Assembly: GCF_019084545.1 (NCBI RefSeq) | Contig: NZ_JAHREP010000013.1 | Span: 84,152 to 148,151, forward strand | Length of the DNA: 64,000 bases | Direction of reading: 5' to 3' | Source: Marinobacterium ramblicola | Lineage (GTDB): Bacteria > Pseudomonadota > Gammaproteobacteria > Pseudomonadales > Balneatricaceae | Part shown: piece after piece, positions 16,781 to 25,773 of the stretch | How the letters are laid out: each line of letters starts with the position of its first letter | How positions within the stretch are numbered: position 1 is the first letter of the stretch | Made by a program: the position numbers and the translations under genes | Notes under the pieces: model-generated | Database searches by the model: none | Told to the model about the DNA's origin: nothing | The model's input: the letters and a program-made list of their open reading frames with translations, nothing else

Positions 16781-18061
16781 TCACCCCGGCGTCGCGACCA
16801 GATCCGGCGTCGGCACGCTGAACAGATAGCCCTGGGACTCATCGATGCCCAGGGCCTCCACCACCTGCTGAACCTGTGCACAATGGACATGTTCGGCCAC
16901 AGTGCGGATCCCCACATTGTTGGCAAAGAAGGCGATCGCCCGCACGATCTCGTAGCTGGTGCGATCCCGATCGATCTGGCGTATGTACTTGGCATCGATC
17001 TTGAGCACATCGATCTCCAGCTCCAGAATGCGCTCGAAATTGGAGTATTCGGTACCGAAGTCATCGATGGCGAGCAGATACCCCCGCCGCTTCAGCTCAC
17101 TTAGCTGCTGCGCCTGGTCCTGTTTGACGCCACTACTGACCCCCTCCAGCAGCTCCAGCGTCAACTGCCCGGGCGAGACCCCCTGGCGGGCACAGCTTTG
17201 ATCGAGGAAGTCCGGCAGATAGCCGAGCGAGAGATCCTCCTCGGTGATATTGAGCGAAAGATGGTGATGACTGCCCGACACCGCCTGCAGCGCCTGTTCG
17301 ATCAGGGTACGCGTGATGGAGGGCATCAAGCCACACAACTTGGCCACATGCAGAAACTCGCCAGGCGAGGCGACGCCCTCGTCATGATGCAGGCGTGCCA
17401 GCACCTCCCATCTGGATATCTCGCCCGTACGGTTGTCCCGGATCCCCTGATACCAGGGCCGGATCCCGCCCGATCCAAGCGCGTTATGCAGGCGCGAGTT
17501 CCACTGGATATAGTCCTCCTTGCGGCCACCATCCAGCGCTTCGGTCAAGGCGGAGTAGACGTGTACCCGGTTTTTGCCCTGCTGCCGGGCCCATTTCAGT
17601 GCCCGTATCGCGCGCCGGTAACAGTCGCGCCCCACTCCGACACCGATATTGAACGACAGGTAGAGCGACAGATTGCCGATGCAGAAGGGCTCCGTGCGGA
17701 AGTGCTGCTGCAGCCGCTCTATTTCGCCCGCTATACTTTGCTCCGCCAGATCGTGATAAAGCAGTGCGAACTCATCGGCATTGCTCCTGAATACCTCGGG
17801 ACGTGCAGGAGAAAAGCTGCACAGCCTGCGTGCACTTCCGCGTAGCAGTTCATCGCCAAAGCGGATGCCGTAGACGCTGTTGATGTAGCTGAGATTGTTG
17901 AGATTCAGCAGCAGCAGGACCGGGCTCTCGCCGGTTTCGATCAGCGCCCGGTTCAATAGGCCGACATGGGGCAGTCCGGTGAGCCGATCCTGGTCCATCA
18001 TCCTGCTGGTGTGCTGATGCTCCAACTCCAGACTCTGCTGTGGGATCCGAGAGCAGGTCAT
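16781..18061 (-). CDS. Degenerate GGDEF-EAL protein, probable c-di-GMP phosphodiesterase
   Basis: This 426-aa cytosolic protein lacks a sensor domain. The GGDEF domain (about residues 20-165) has RSNADEFAL in place of GGDEF, so cyclase activity is unlikely. The EAL domain (about 180-420) reads WEVLARLHH at the EAL site. It keeps the LNIT asparagine, the ELLEG glutamate, AIDDFGTEYSNF, LKIDAKYI and the TVAEH and ESQGY positions, so hydrolysis is plausible. GGGAG lies just before the ATG. The EAL part is closely similar to that of the 738-aa protein at 18849-21065; the two probably arose by duplication. It converges on qmcA with only 7 bases between. Confidence 0.87.
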   Translation of the reverse strand: MTCSRIPQQSLELEHQHTSRMMDQDRLTGLPHVGLLNRALIETGESPVLLLLNLNNLSYINSVYGIRFGDELLRGSARRLCSFSPARPEVFRSNADEFALLYHDLAEQSIAGEIERLQQHFRTEPFCIGNLSLYLSFNIGVGVGRDCYRRAIRALKWARQQGKNRVHVYSALTEALDGGRKEDYIQWNSRLHNALGSGGIRPWYQGIRDNRTGEISRWEVLARLHHDEGVASPGEFLHVAKLCGLMPSITRTLIEQALQAVSGSHHHLSLNITEEDLSLGYLPDFLDQSCARQGVSPGQLTLELLEGVSSGVKQDQAQQLSELKRRGYLLAIDDFGTEYSNFERILELEIDVLKIDAKYIRQIDRDRTSYEIVRAIAFFANNVGIRTVAEHVHCAQVQQVVEALGIDESQGYLFSVPTPDLVATPG

Positions 18062-18487
18062 AAAAGTCTCCCTAATTGGAGCCGGCTCTTATCGCCGCGA
18101 CCGCTTGTCGGTTGGTAGGCGGGCTAGGCGTGTTAAAGATTTACAACGAGCGCATGGAACCGAATCGCCCGACATCACCGAGCTTATTTGGAATTATCAC
18201 GTGTTGGTGTTGCCGATATCCATCGCCTAGAATCTCCTGTATCAGACGTTACTACAGCGCTTTCAGATTTTAGCGTCTCTCTAGGTCGGTATTACGGAAG
18301 TCATTCACGGGTTTCCTTGATTACCGTATTTGCATGCTGACGCCCAGAAATATAGTCGTACAACCTGGCGCTACAGCATTCATACCCCCTAAGAGACCAG
18401 ACACAACAATCTGATTACGCTGCAATAGCATTCACGAGCCCGATGATCGCATCCATATGAGTGATTGTCAACACAGCAAGTATTCAA
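18062..18487. other. Intergenic region upstream of the small Cro/CI regulator
   Basis: No gene is seen in 426 bases; the composition is AT-richer than the flanks. ATGAGTGATT occurs at 18457-18466 and again over the regulator start at 18488-18497, a 10-base direct repeat 31 bases apart that could be a duplicated start region or an operator pair. Promoters for both neighbours must lie here. Confidence 0.5.
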
Positions 18488-18832
18488 ATGAGTGATTTCT
18501 GGGACCGACTGAAAGAAGAACGCATACGCTTGGGAAAGAGCCAGGAGGCATTTGGCGCAATTGGAGGTGTCGCCCGGAATGCCCAACATAATTATGAAAA
18601 GGGTGCTCGTCAGCCTGACATCGGTTACCTGGCAGCAATTGCTGCAGCCGGCGCGGATATACAATACATCATAACGGGCATACGCTCTGAAATATCCTAT
18701 CCGACGCCATCGAGCGCGGAGCTTCAGCTGGTTGATCACTACCGAAAGTGTTCTGCCGATGGTCAACAGCATCTTTTAGCCATAGGCCAGGCTCTGGCTT
18801 GCATGTCTGAGAACGGGAGGAATAAGCGTTAG
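18488..18832 (+). CDS. Small Cro/CI (XRE) family regulator
   Basis: This 114-aa protein starts MSDFWDRLKEERIRLGKSQE and carries a helix-turn-helix over about residues 7-60 (SQEAFGAIGGVARNAQHNYEKGARQPDIGYLAAIAAAG), as in phage-type and accessory-element repressors. The tail (IQYIITGIRSE, then a helix to the end) resembles the DNA-binding proteins found singly in prophage remnants. A GTG 27 bases upstream in frame is an alternative start. No other phage gene is near. It is flanked by two paralogous EAL genes that converge towards or lead away from it on the minus strand. Its target is unknown. Confidence 0.8.
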   Translation: MSDFWDRLKEERIRLGKSQEAFGAIGGVARNAQHNYEKGARQPDIGYLAAIAAAGADIQYIITGIRSEISYPTPSSAELQLVDHYRKCSADGQQHLLAIGQALACMSENGRNKR

Positions 18833-18848
18833 GGCGTGACACCCGTGA

Positions 18849-21065
18849 CTACTGAACCTTGTGCCTGTCGTTTGGCTCAGGATGAGCTGCAGGTTCACTG
18901 AACAGATAGCCCTGGGAGTAATCGATACCGAGGGACTCGACTACCGCCTGAACCGCCTCCGAATGCACGAACTCCGCCACCGTCTTGATGCCGGCGTTAC
19001 GTGCAAAGAAGACGATCGCCCGGGTGATCTCGTAGCTGCGTGGATCGGTGTCGATATGGCGGATATAGCGGGCATCGATCTTGATGTAGTCCACATCCAG
19101 TTCAAGGATGCGCTCGAAGTTGGAGTATTCGGTGCCGAAGTCATCGATCGCCAACCGGTAACCGCGCTGCTTCAGCTCGCGCAATTGCGGCAGATGGGCA
19201 CGTGTGGCGCCACTGCTGACCCCTTCATGGATCTCCAGCACAACTCGCGAGCGCTTGATGCCATAGACTCTGGCGATCTCGTCCAGATGATCCGCCAGAT
19301 AGCCCAGATCCAGATCTTCACTGGTGATATTGAGGCTGAAATTGAAATCGGTGCTTGCCATGCGAGCAAAACTGGCGGCAATCATCTCCCGGGTCAACAC
19401 CGGCAACACACCGGACAACTGGGCCACCGGGATAAACTCCGCCGGCGAGTGGATCACACCATCACGCTCCAACCGCGCCAGCACCTCGAAACTGTCGATC
19501 CGGCCGCTAAAGTTATCGCGTACCCCCTGATACCAGGGCACGACGCCTTTATTGCGCAACGCGTCGTGTAACCAACCGTTCCAGTGGGCAAAATCAAGCC
19601 GTCTCTGCGGCTGAGGCTCATCGCTCTCACTGTTATAGAGGTGGAAGCGATTCTTACCCAGTGAACGCGCGGTCTTCAGTGCAATCAACGCCCGCCGCAT
19701 CAGATCCGTACTGCCCGACACCCCACCGAAGTTGAAGGTCAGGTTGAAGCGGAGTTGGTCGACATTAACGGTGCTGGAAAGAAAGTGCTGCTGGATACGC
19801 AGGATCTGCAACTCCAGATCGACCTCTTGAGTGAAATGAACGGCAAACTGGTCCGCATCTATCCGGAACAGCTCTCCCGGCAGCGCCAGTCCGCACAGCT
19901 CTTGTGCTACCGCCTGCAGCAGTTGATCGCCCACTTCGACGCCATAGGCGGTATTGATGTAGCTGAAGTTGTTCAAATTAAGCAGCAACAACGCCTGATC
20001 AGGCGCTACCGCATCGAGCTGCAACTTCAACTTGGCGGTATTGGGCAACCCGCTCAGCGGGTCATGCTCCAGCGCCCGAATACGCCCTTCGCGCTCGCTC
20101 TTCAGCTCGCTGAGATCGGTAAAGACGGCGACGTAGTTGGCGATCTGCCCCTGATCGTCGCGCACCGTATTCACGGTGAGCCATTGATCCAGCAGCGAAC
20201 CATCGGCCCGCCGGTTGATCACCTCGCCACTCCAGCGGCCGTTAATCCCAAGCTCGCGCCACATCTGGTCGTAGAAAGCGCGATCGTGCAGCCCTGAGGC
20301 CAGAATACTGGGCGCCTGCCCGATCACCTGGTCCGCCCGGTAACCGGTGATCGCCTCGAACGCGGCGTTGACCTCCAGGATACGATTGCCGGGATCGGTA
20401 ATGATCACCCCTTCGGAGGAGTTGCTCAATGCGGTGGCAAACAGCTCAAGACGTTTGGCGTTTCTCTGTAACGCCTGTGCCTGCTCCTCGCGCGCCAGCA
20501 CTAGGCTGATCAACGAGGCACCGACCTCCAACAGGCGTATATGAAAGGACGAGGGCTGACGGTGTTCGAATGAGGAGAGCGCAAAGGAGCCGATCGGACG
20601 CTGCTCGGCATCCCGGATCGGCATCGACCAGCAGGCGCAGAGATTGAAATCGTAGGCGAGCTGACGCAGGTCCTGCCAACGCTCGTCGGTGTAGGTATCG
20701 GTGACGAATACCGGTTCGTTCCGGTACACCGCATTACCGCAGGAGCCACCACCCGGGCCGGGACGCAGCCCGCAGAGAGCATCTACCCCCTCTTTGGGTA
20801 CCGATGGTGCGGAGATTACGTTGAGCTCACCGCTGGATCGGTCCAGCAGCATGACGCTGGCCAGTGAGTTGGGCAGCAGCGCCTGAGCCATTTCACAGGC
20901 ACGGTCGATAATCGTGATGAAGTGGCGGTTTTCCGCCACCAGGCGAAACATCTCCTGCTGCAGGGCGAGGAGCTGATCCAGCTCCTCGACACTGATCTCG
21001 AGCTCGGCCTGCGGTCTATTGACCGGGTCGACTCCCGGTGATTGTTGCTCAGATCGCTCGGACAT
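18849..21065 (-). CDS. GAF-PAS-degenerate GGDEF-EAL protein
   Basis: This 738-aa cytosolic protein has a leading coiled-coil (about residues 20-45), a GAF domain (about 40-195), a PAS domain (about 205-320), a GGDEF-fold domain (about 325-475) with RIDADQFAV in place of the motif, and an EAL domain (about 490-725). EAL residues are kept: FEVLARLE, LNIT, LEIHEG, AIDDFGTEYSNF, IKIDARYI, TVAEF and YSQGYLF. It is therefore more likely a phosphodiesterase or c-di-GMP binder than a cyclase. A CAGGTAG site precedes the ATG. It shares the unusual IDDFGTEYSNFERILELD stretch with the 426-aa protein at 16781-18061. Confidence 0.88.
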   Translation of the reverse strand: MSERSEQQSPGVDPVNRPQAELEISVEELDQLLALQQEMFRLVAENRHFITIIDRACEMAQALLPNSLASVMLLDRSSGELNVISAPSVPKEGVDALCGLRPGPGGGSCGNAVYRNEPVFVTDTYTDERWQDLRQLAYDFNLCACWSMPIRDAEQRPIGSFALSSFEHRQPSSFHIRLLEVGASLISLVLAREEQAQALQRNAKRLELFATALSNSSEGVIITDPGNRILEVNAAFEAITGYRADQVIGQAPSILASGLHDRAFYDQMWRELGINGRWSGEVINRRADGSLLDQWLTVNTVRDDQGQIANYVAVFTDLSELKSEREGRIRALEHDPLSGLPNTAKLKLQLDAVAPDQALLLLNLNNFSYINTAYGVEVGDQLLQAVAQELCGLALPGELFRIDADQFAVHFTQEVDLELQILRIQQHFLSSTVNVDQLRFNLTFNFGGVSGSTDLMRRALIALKTARSLGKNRFHLYNSESDEPQPQRRLDFAHWNGWLHDALRNKGVVPWYQGVRDNFSGRIDSFEVLARLERDGVIHSPAEFIPVAQLSGVLPVLTREMIAASFARMASTDFNFSLNITSEDLDLGYLADHLDEIARVYGIKRSRVVLEIHEGVSSGATRAHLPQLRELKQRGYRLAIDDFGTEYSNFERILELDVDYIKIDARYIRHIDTDPRSYEITRAIVFFARNAGIKTVAEFVHSEAVQAVVESLGIDYSQGYLFSEPAAHPEPNDRHKVQ

Positions 21066-21166
21066 CTACCTGCACCCGCTACGCCTCTCCCTATCGTGTT
21101 CTGTCGATAGTAGCGCCCGCCGGGCATCTTGCCCAGCCACACTTAGGGTACAGCGCTATCGCCAGA

Positions 21167-22033
21167 TCAGGCGTTCTCGATCGCTTCGCAGGCTTCCAGC
21201 GTGTTCTGCAGCAGGCAGGCAATCGTCATCGGGCCCACACCACCCGGCACCGGGGTAATCGCAGCGACACGCTCATAGGCGGATTCGAAGTCCACATCAC
21301 CGACCAACTTGCCGGTTTCCAGGCGGTTGATGCCTACATCGATCACTACGGCGCCAGGCTTGAGCCACTCGCCTTTGACAAAATTGGGGATACCGACCGC
21401 GGCGATGACAATATCGGCACGCGCCAGTTCGCCGGGCAGATCCTGGGTCTTGGAGTGGCACACGGTCACCGTGGCCCGCGCCATCAGCAGCTCCAGCGCT
21501 ACCGGACGACCGACGATGTTGGACGCACCGATGACGACCGCGTTCTTGCCCATCGGGTCGATGCCGTAGGCCTGCAACAGGCGCATGCAACCGTAGGGGG
21601 TGCAGGGACGCAGGGTCGGCGCCTTGCCGGCCAGACGCCCCAGGTTGTACGGGTGGAAACCATCCACATCCTTTTTCGGATCGATACGCTCGATCACCGA
21701 CTGCACATCGATCTGCTTCGGCAGCGGCAACTGCACCAGGATACCGTGGATCTCAGGATCCGCATTGAGTTGGTCGATCAGTGCCAGCAGTTCGGATTCG
21801 GGTGTTGAAGCATCCAGACGGTAGTTACGCGACAGATAACCAACCTCTTCACAGGCACGTACCTTGCTGCCGACGTAAACCTGAGATGCCGGATCCTCGC
21901 CGACCAGCACCACCGCCAGCCCCGGCGCCGGCAGGCCCTTTTCACGACGCTGCCTTACCTTTTCGGCAATCTCTTTGCGCAGCTCAGCGGCCACCGCCTT
22001 GCCATCGATACGTTTGTCGACTGTTTCGCTCAC
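21167..22033 (-). CDS. folD: Bifunctional methylenetetrahydrofolate dehydrogenase/cyclohydrolase
   Basis: This 288-aa cytosolic enzyme interconverts methylene-, methenyl- and formyl-tetrahydrofolate using NADP+. It contains the signatures [19 protein letters not shown] (the catalytic YxxxK lies here), QLPLP, DVDGFHP, the NADP loop GASNIVGRP, and [10 protein letters not shown]. The GTG at 22033 was chosen because GAGGAGAAAG lies just before it and the length then matches the family; the open frame upstream is not similar to FolD. It is a single housekeeping gene with no obvious operon partner. Confidence 0.97.
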   Translation of the reverse strand: MSETVDKRIDGKAVAAELRKEIAEKVRQRREKGLPAPGLAVVLVGEDPASQVYVGSKVRACEEVGYLSRNYRLDASTPESELLALIDQLNADPEIHGILVQLPLPKQIDVQSVIERIDPKKDVDGFHPYNLGRLAGKAPTLRPCTPYGCMRLLQAYGIDPMGKNAVVIGASNIVGRPVALELLMARATVTVCHSKTQDLPGELARADIVIAAVGIPNFVKGEWLKPGAVVIDVGINRLETGKLVGDVDFESAYERVAAITPVPGGVGPMTIACLLQNTLEACEAIENA

Positions 22034-22249
22034 ACCTTTCTCCTCGAAGCGGGGGCTTCGCACCTTAAATAGACTCAACCGGCATACCGGCGGACAGATG
22101 GCGCGCAATTTTACAGTGTCCGGCGCTTACTCGCACCCTTGACGGAGCAGTCAGTAACGAACAGGCATAACTAAACGCTTTATTGCAGGCAAAATCGGCT
22201 AACCGCAGTAACAAAAGTCTCTGCCGCCCGGGCTAAGGAGCAGATCCGG

Positions 22250-23926
22250 TTAGACCTGGGTGTTATCTGAGGCGATCTCCTCATCGCCGTAGAAACAGTA
22301 GTTCCGCCGTCCGGCATTTTTGACCTGGTACATGGCGCTGTCGGCACGTTTGAGCAGATCATCCGCATTGTCGGAATCTCTCGGGTAGCGTGCGATACCG
22401 ATCGAGGCGGTCACCCGCCCCTCAGACCGATCCAGTTGGAAGGGTTGCGCCAGCTGCTGCAGAATCTTCTCCGCAATCTGTGCAATGGCCAAAGGGCAAC
22501 CGGTATGTTGCAGAATCAGAACGAACTCATCGCCCCCCAGACGCGCGGTGATATCACTTTTGCGCACGCACTCCGTTATCCGCCGCGCCGACTCCTGCAG
22601 CAGCAGATCCCCGGCATCATGGCCGAAGGTGTCGTTGATGCTTTTGAAACCGTCAAGATCGATGAACATCACTGCAAAGGTGTGGCCACCCTGAGTGGCA
22701 TGACGGACCTGTTGATACAACAATTCGCGAAAATACTTGCGGTTGGGCAGGCCGGTCAGATCGTCGTAGTTGGCCTGGTAGTGAATCCTCGCCACCCGCG
22801 CCTTGTCATCGGTGACATCCTCTTTTAATGCCACGAAGTGGCTGACATTGCCCAGGGCATCGCGTATCGGCGAGATGGAGATAAGTTCCCAGTAGGGCTC
22901 GCCGTTTTTCTTTCGATTACGCAGTTCGCCTTTCCAGATATTGCCACCGGTGATCGTCGCCCACATCTGCTCATACACCTCGATGGGGGTCTCGCCCGAC
23001 TGCAGCAGGCGCGGGTTACGCCCCATCACCTCCTCCACGGCATAGCCTGTCACCTCGCTAAATCGGGGGTTGGCATACTCGATACGGCCGTTCCGATCGG
23101 TGATCACGGTCGAGACCGGGCTGTACTCGACCGCCTTGGTCAGGGTATGCAGTTCCGCCGTGCGCTGTTTGACCAGAGCGTCCAACTGCTGCTTCGCTTC
23201 CGCCAGGGAGAGCATATGGCGGCGTACCTGCGACAGACCGAACAGCAGCATCAGCGCTACCAGCAACCAGATCCCGGCATGTGCCCAGATCAGGCGATGC
23301 AGACTGGTCTGCTCGTTCTGCAACAGAGGTGTGGCGGAGTAGCTGACACTGAGCCCACCTCGGATGTCGCCTATCCGATACCCCTGGTGCGCATGACACT
23401 GCATGCACTCGGGCTCAACCAGCAGGGGTGCCATAAAACGTACCATTTGCTCTTCACCTTCACCGATCAACTCAAGCCGCGTGTTCTCTCCATGCTCGAA
23501 CGCCTGCAGGGCGCGGGTTTCCCAGGGGTCCGCCGCGTTTCCCGGATTCAGCGGCTTCAGGCTGGTCAGGTGCAGGCGCACATCGCTGATCTCTTTGACC
23601 ACATCGGCAAGCTGGCGGGTCATATAGGCGGGGTTGAGCAGGGTCAACTCGACGCCGTCGGTCGAGGTCAGATCGCGCTCGGGAATCTGTAGATAGGGAT
23701 TGGGCTGCGTATTGTCATCGACCAATGCGTACACCCCGCCATGACGCGCATTCCACATCCGCACCGATTCGACCACCTTAAATACGAACTGGGCGCGATT
23801 CGCCGCCAGGTCGAGGGTGTAATGCTCCAACCTGTCCCAGTTCCAGCTGAAGGAGGCCAACACCAGCGCACTCCAGATGATCAGCGGCAGCGGCCAGTAC
23901 TTGGTTTGCAGGACAAAGTGTTTCAT
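22250..23926 (-). CDS. Membrane diguanylate cyclase with haem-binding periplasmic sensor (DUF3365-like), PAS and GGDEF
   Basis: This 558-aa protein has a membrane helix (about residues 10-27), a periplasmic DUF3365/Tll0287-like domain (about 30-205) with a c-type haem motif CMQCH (174-178), a second helix (about 211-231), a short coiled-coil, a PAS domain (about 262-375) and a GGDEF domain (about 385-545). The GGDEF motif is intact (464-468) with inhibitory site RKSD (455-458). No EAL domain is present. The covalent haem suggests sensing of redox state or a gas such as O2 or NO in the periplasm. It is divergent from the trp genes. Confidence 0.9.
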   Translation of the reverse strand: MKHFVLQTKYWPLPLIIWSALVLASFSWNWDRLEHYTLDLAANRAQFVFKVVESVRMWNARHGGVYALVDDNTQPNPYLQIPERDLTSTDGVELTLLNPAYMTRQLADVVKEISDVRLHLTSLKPLNPGNAADPWETRALQAFEHGENTRLELIGEGEEQMVRFMAPLLVEPECMQCHAHQGYRIGDIRGGLSVSYSATPLLQNEQTSLHRLIWAHAGIWLLVALMLLFGLSQVRRHMLSLAEAKQQLDALVKQRTAELHTLTKAVEYSPVSTVITDRNGRIEYANPRFSEVTGYAVEEVMGRNPRLLQSGETPIEVYEQMWATITGGNIWKGELRNRKKNGEPYWELISISPIRDALGNVSHFVALKEDVTDDKARVARIHYQANYDDLTGLPNRKYFRELLYQQVRHATQGGHTFAVMFIDLDGFKSINDTFGHDAGDLLLQESARRITECVRKSDITARLGGDEFVLILQHTGCPLAIAQIAEKILQQLAQPFQLDRSEGRVTASIGIARYPRDSDNADDLLKRADSAMYQVKNAGRRNYCFYGDEEIASDNTQV

Positions 23927-24078
23927 ATGCGCAGGTTTGCCTTGATCTCGATACGGCGGACAGGCGGTCGAAAGATGTAGCCATTGTGCTACAAATCAAC
24001 CAACCGCCACCTTAATTTGGATCAACGCAACGCGGGGAAAGTGGGCCTGCTGATAAACTGCTCGACGAAAAAATTCGA

Positions 24079-24114
24079 TTGACTGCACCCCGTTTTGTGA
24101 TAGCGTACTAGTAC
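24079..24114 (+). promoter_or_regulatory. Trp operator-like palindrome and -35 element before trpR
   Basis: The perfect palindrome GTACTAGTAC (24105-24114) has the CTAG core of TrpR operators and abuts the trpR start codon. TTGACT (24079-24084) is a possible -35; no strong -10 is seen, and TAGCGT (24101-24106) is the best candidate. If that is correct, transcription begins at or beside the start codon and the message is leaderless. No Shine-Dalgarno sequence is present. Autoregulation of trpREG follows naturally. Confidence 0.6.
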
Positions 24115-24357
24115 ATGAATACACCCTATCTCGACGAACTGCTCGATCACCTGCTCGAAATGCGCGACCGCGCATCCCTGGAGAAGGCACTGAGTGAACT
24201 GCTGACCCCTTCGGAGTTGACCGAGGTGTGCAAGCGCCTGCAGATCCTGCGGCTGCTCGAAGAGGGGGTGCCGCAACGCGAGATAGCCCGCCGGCTCGGC
24301 GTCGGCATCGCCACCGTCACCCGTGGCTCACGCGCCCTGAAATCGGAAACACCCTGA
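24115..24357 (+). CDS. trpR: Trp repressor family protein
   Basis: This 80-aa protein is all helical with the TrpR fold: LTPSELTEVCKRLQILRLL (the conserved region around the ligand pocket), then the helix-turn-helix VPQREIARRLGVGIATVTRGSRAL. Length is shorter than E. coli TrpR (108 aa) because both ends are trimmed. It precedes trpE by 8 bases and trpG follows, and a CTAG-containing palindrome abuts its start. This supports a genuine tryptophan repressor rather than one of the YerC-like relatives. Its operator abuts its own ATG and no ribosome site is visible. Confidence 0.85.
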   Translation: MNTPYLDELLDHLLEMRDRASLEKALSELLTPSELTEVCKRLQILRLLEEGVPQREIARRLGVGIATVTRGSRALKSETP

Positions 24358-24365
24358 ACCGGGAT

Positions 24366-25766
24366 ATGCCAGATACCATGACCAAACCCGCCAAAATAGA
24401 ACTGCCGCGCAAGCCGCACTATGTCACGCTGACTGCGGATACCGACTTCTTCGGCTTGTTCAAGAAGATAGAGAAGCGCTTCGATAACTGCTTCATGCTC
24501 GAGTCGCTCGGCGAGGAGAGCTTCATCTCCCGCCACTCGATCATCGGTTTCGACCCGGAGCAGATCCTGTATGCCACCGAGGGCGCCCTGCATATCGAAC
24601 AGCGCGATGGCAGCCGGGAAACCTATCCCAGCGACAACCCCTACTACCTGCTGCGCGAGATCGTGCCGCAAAACATCATCTCGCGGAAATACGCCGGCGG
24701 CCTGACCGGCTATATCGGTTACGACTGCATGAACTACTTCGAGCCGACACTGAACCTGCAGCACAGCGAGATGTTCGACGTGTTCCGCTTCGGCGTGTTC
24801 AAGGATGGCCTGATCCTGGACAAGATGACCGGCGAGGTGATCTATTTCTACTACACCGACAGCCGCATGGAGTTGATCGAGTCGATCCTGGCCGAGCCGA
24901 TGGCGGAGAACGGTCCACTCGTTATCACCCCAATGGGCGAGACGATGACGCAGGCCGAGCACGCGGCGGCGGTGATGAAGGTGAAGCAGGACATCATCGA
25001 GGGCAAGATATTCCAGTGCGAGGTAGGCTTCAAGAAGCGCTTCAAGCTGGAGGGCGACTGCATCGCCATCTATGAGCAGCTGCGCGAGGTGAACCCGTCA
25101 CCGCAGATGTACTACGTCAAGTTCGGCGAGCAGAAGCTGATCGGCGCCAGCCCGGAGCTGTTGTTCCGCCTGCGCCAGGGCGAGATGGAGACCTTCCCGC
25201 TGGCCGGTACCACCCGCCGCGGCAAGGATGAGGTGGAGGATACCCAGCTGGCCCGTGCCCTGCTCAACGATCCGAAGGAGATCGCCGAGCACAACATGAT
25301 CGTCGACCTGCACCGCAACGATATCGGCCGTGTCGCCCGCTTCGGCACGGTCAAGGTGCGCAGTCTGATGGATATCAAGCGCTTCAGCCATGTGCAGCAT
25401 ATCTCCAGCGAGATCGTCGGCATCATCGCCGAAACCGAGGACATGTTCTCGGCGCTGGCCAGCAACTTCCCCGCCGGCACCCTGACCGGGGCGCCGAAGA
25501 TCGAGGCGATGAAGATCATCGACGATCTGGAATCGGATGGCCGTGGCCCCTATGGCGGCGCCGTCGGTCACTTCTCCTTCAACGGCGACTGCACCTTTGC
25601 GATCCCGATCCGCACCGTATTCGCCAACGGCGAGAACGCCTATGTGCAGACCTGCGGCGGCAACGTCTACGACTCCAATCCGGAAGATGAATACGAGGAG
25701 ATCCGCCGCAAGTTCGCCGGTACCAAGAAGGTGCTGGACACATTTATCCAGTCCGAACAGGCATGA
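24366..25766 (+). CDS. trpE: Anthranilate synthase component I
   Basis: This 466-aa chorismate-binding enzyme converts chorismate plus ammonia (from TrpG) into anthranilate, the first step of tryptophan synthesis. Visible features are MLESLG (44-49), corresponding to the LLES tryptophan feedback site; IFQCEVGFKKRF; the active-site run PLAGTTRRGKDEVED; VDLHRNDIGRV; GTLTGAPKI; and a C-terminal GGNVYDSNPEDEY. The ATG at 24366 gives MPDTMTK; the ATG at 24378 is also possible. It lies between trpR and trpG. PabB is the alternative, but the trpR context and the LES motif favour TrpE. trpDCBA are not in the window. Confidence 0.9.
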   Translation: MPDTMTKPAKIELPRKPHYVTLTADTDFFGLFKKIEKRFDNCFMLESLGEESFISRHSIIGFDPEQILYATEGALHIEQRDGSRETYPSDNPYYLLREIVPQNIISRKYAGGLTGYIGYDCMNYFEPTLNLQHSEMFDVFRFGVFKDGLILDKMTGEVIYFYYTDSRMELIESILAEPMAENGPLVITPMGETMTQAEHAAAVMKVKQDIIEGKIFQCEVGFKKRFKLEGDCIAIYEQLREVNPSPQMYYVKFGEQKLIGASPELLFRLRQGEMETFPLAGTTRRGKDEVEDTQLARALLNDPKEIAEHNMIVDLHRNDIGRVARFGTVKVRSLMDIKRFSHVQHISSEIVGIIAETEDMFSALASNFPAGTLTGAPKIEAMKIIDDLESDGRGPYGGAVGHFSFNGDCTFAIPIRTVFANGENAYVQTCGGNVYDSNPEDEYEEIRRKFAGTKKVLDTFIQSEQA

Positions 25767-25773
25767 GGGAGCA

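Noticed and set aside
18488..18832. Prophage edge
   Set aside because: Only one Cro/CI-type gene is present; no integrase, attachment repeat or structural phage gene lies on either side.
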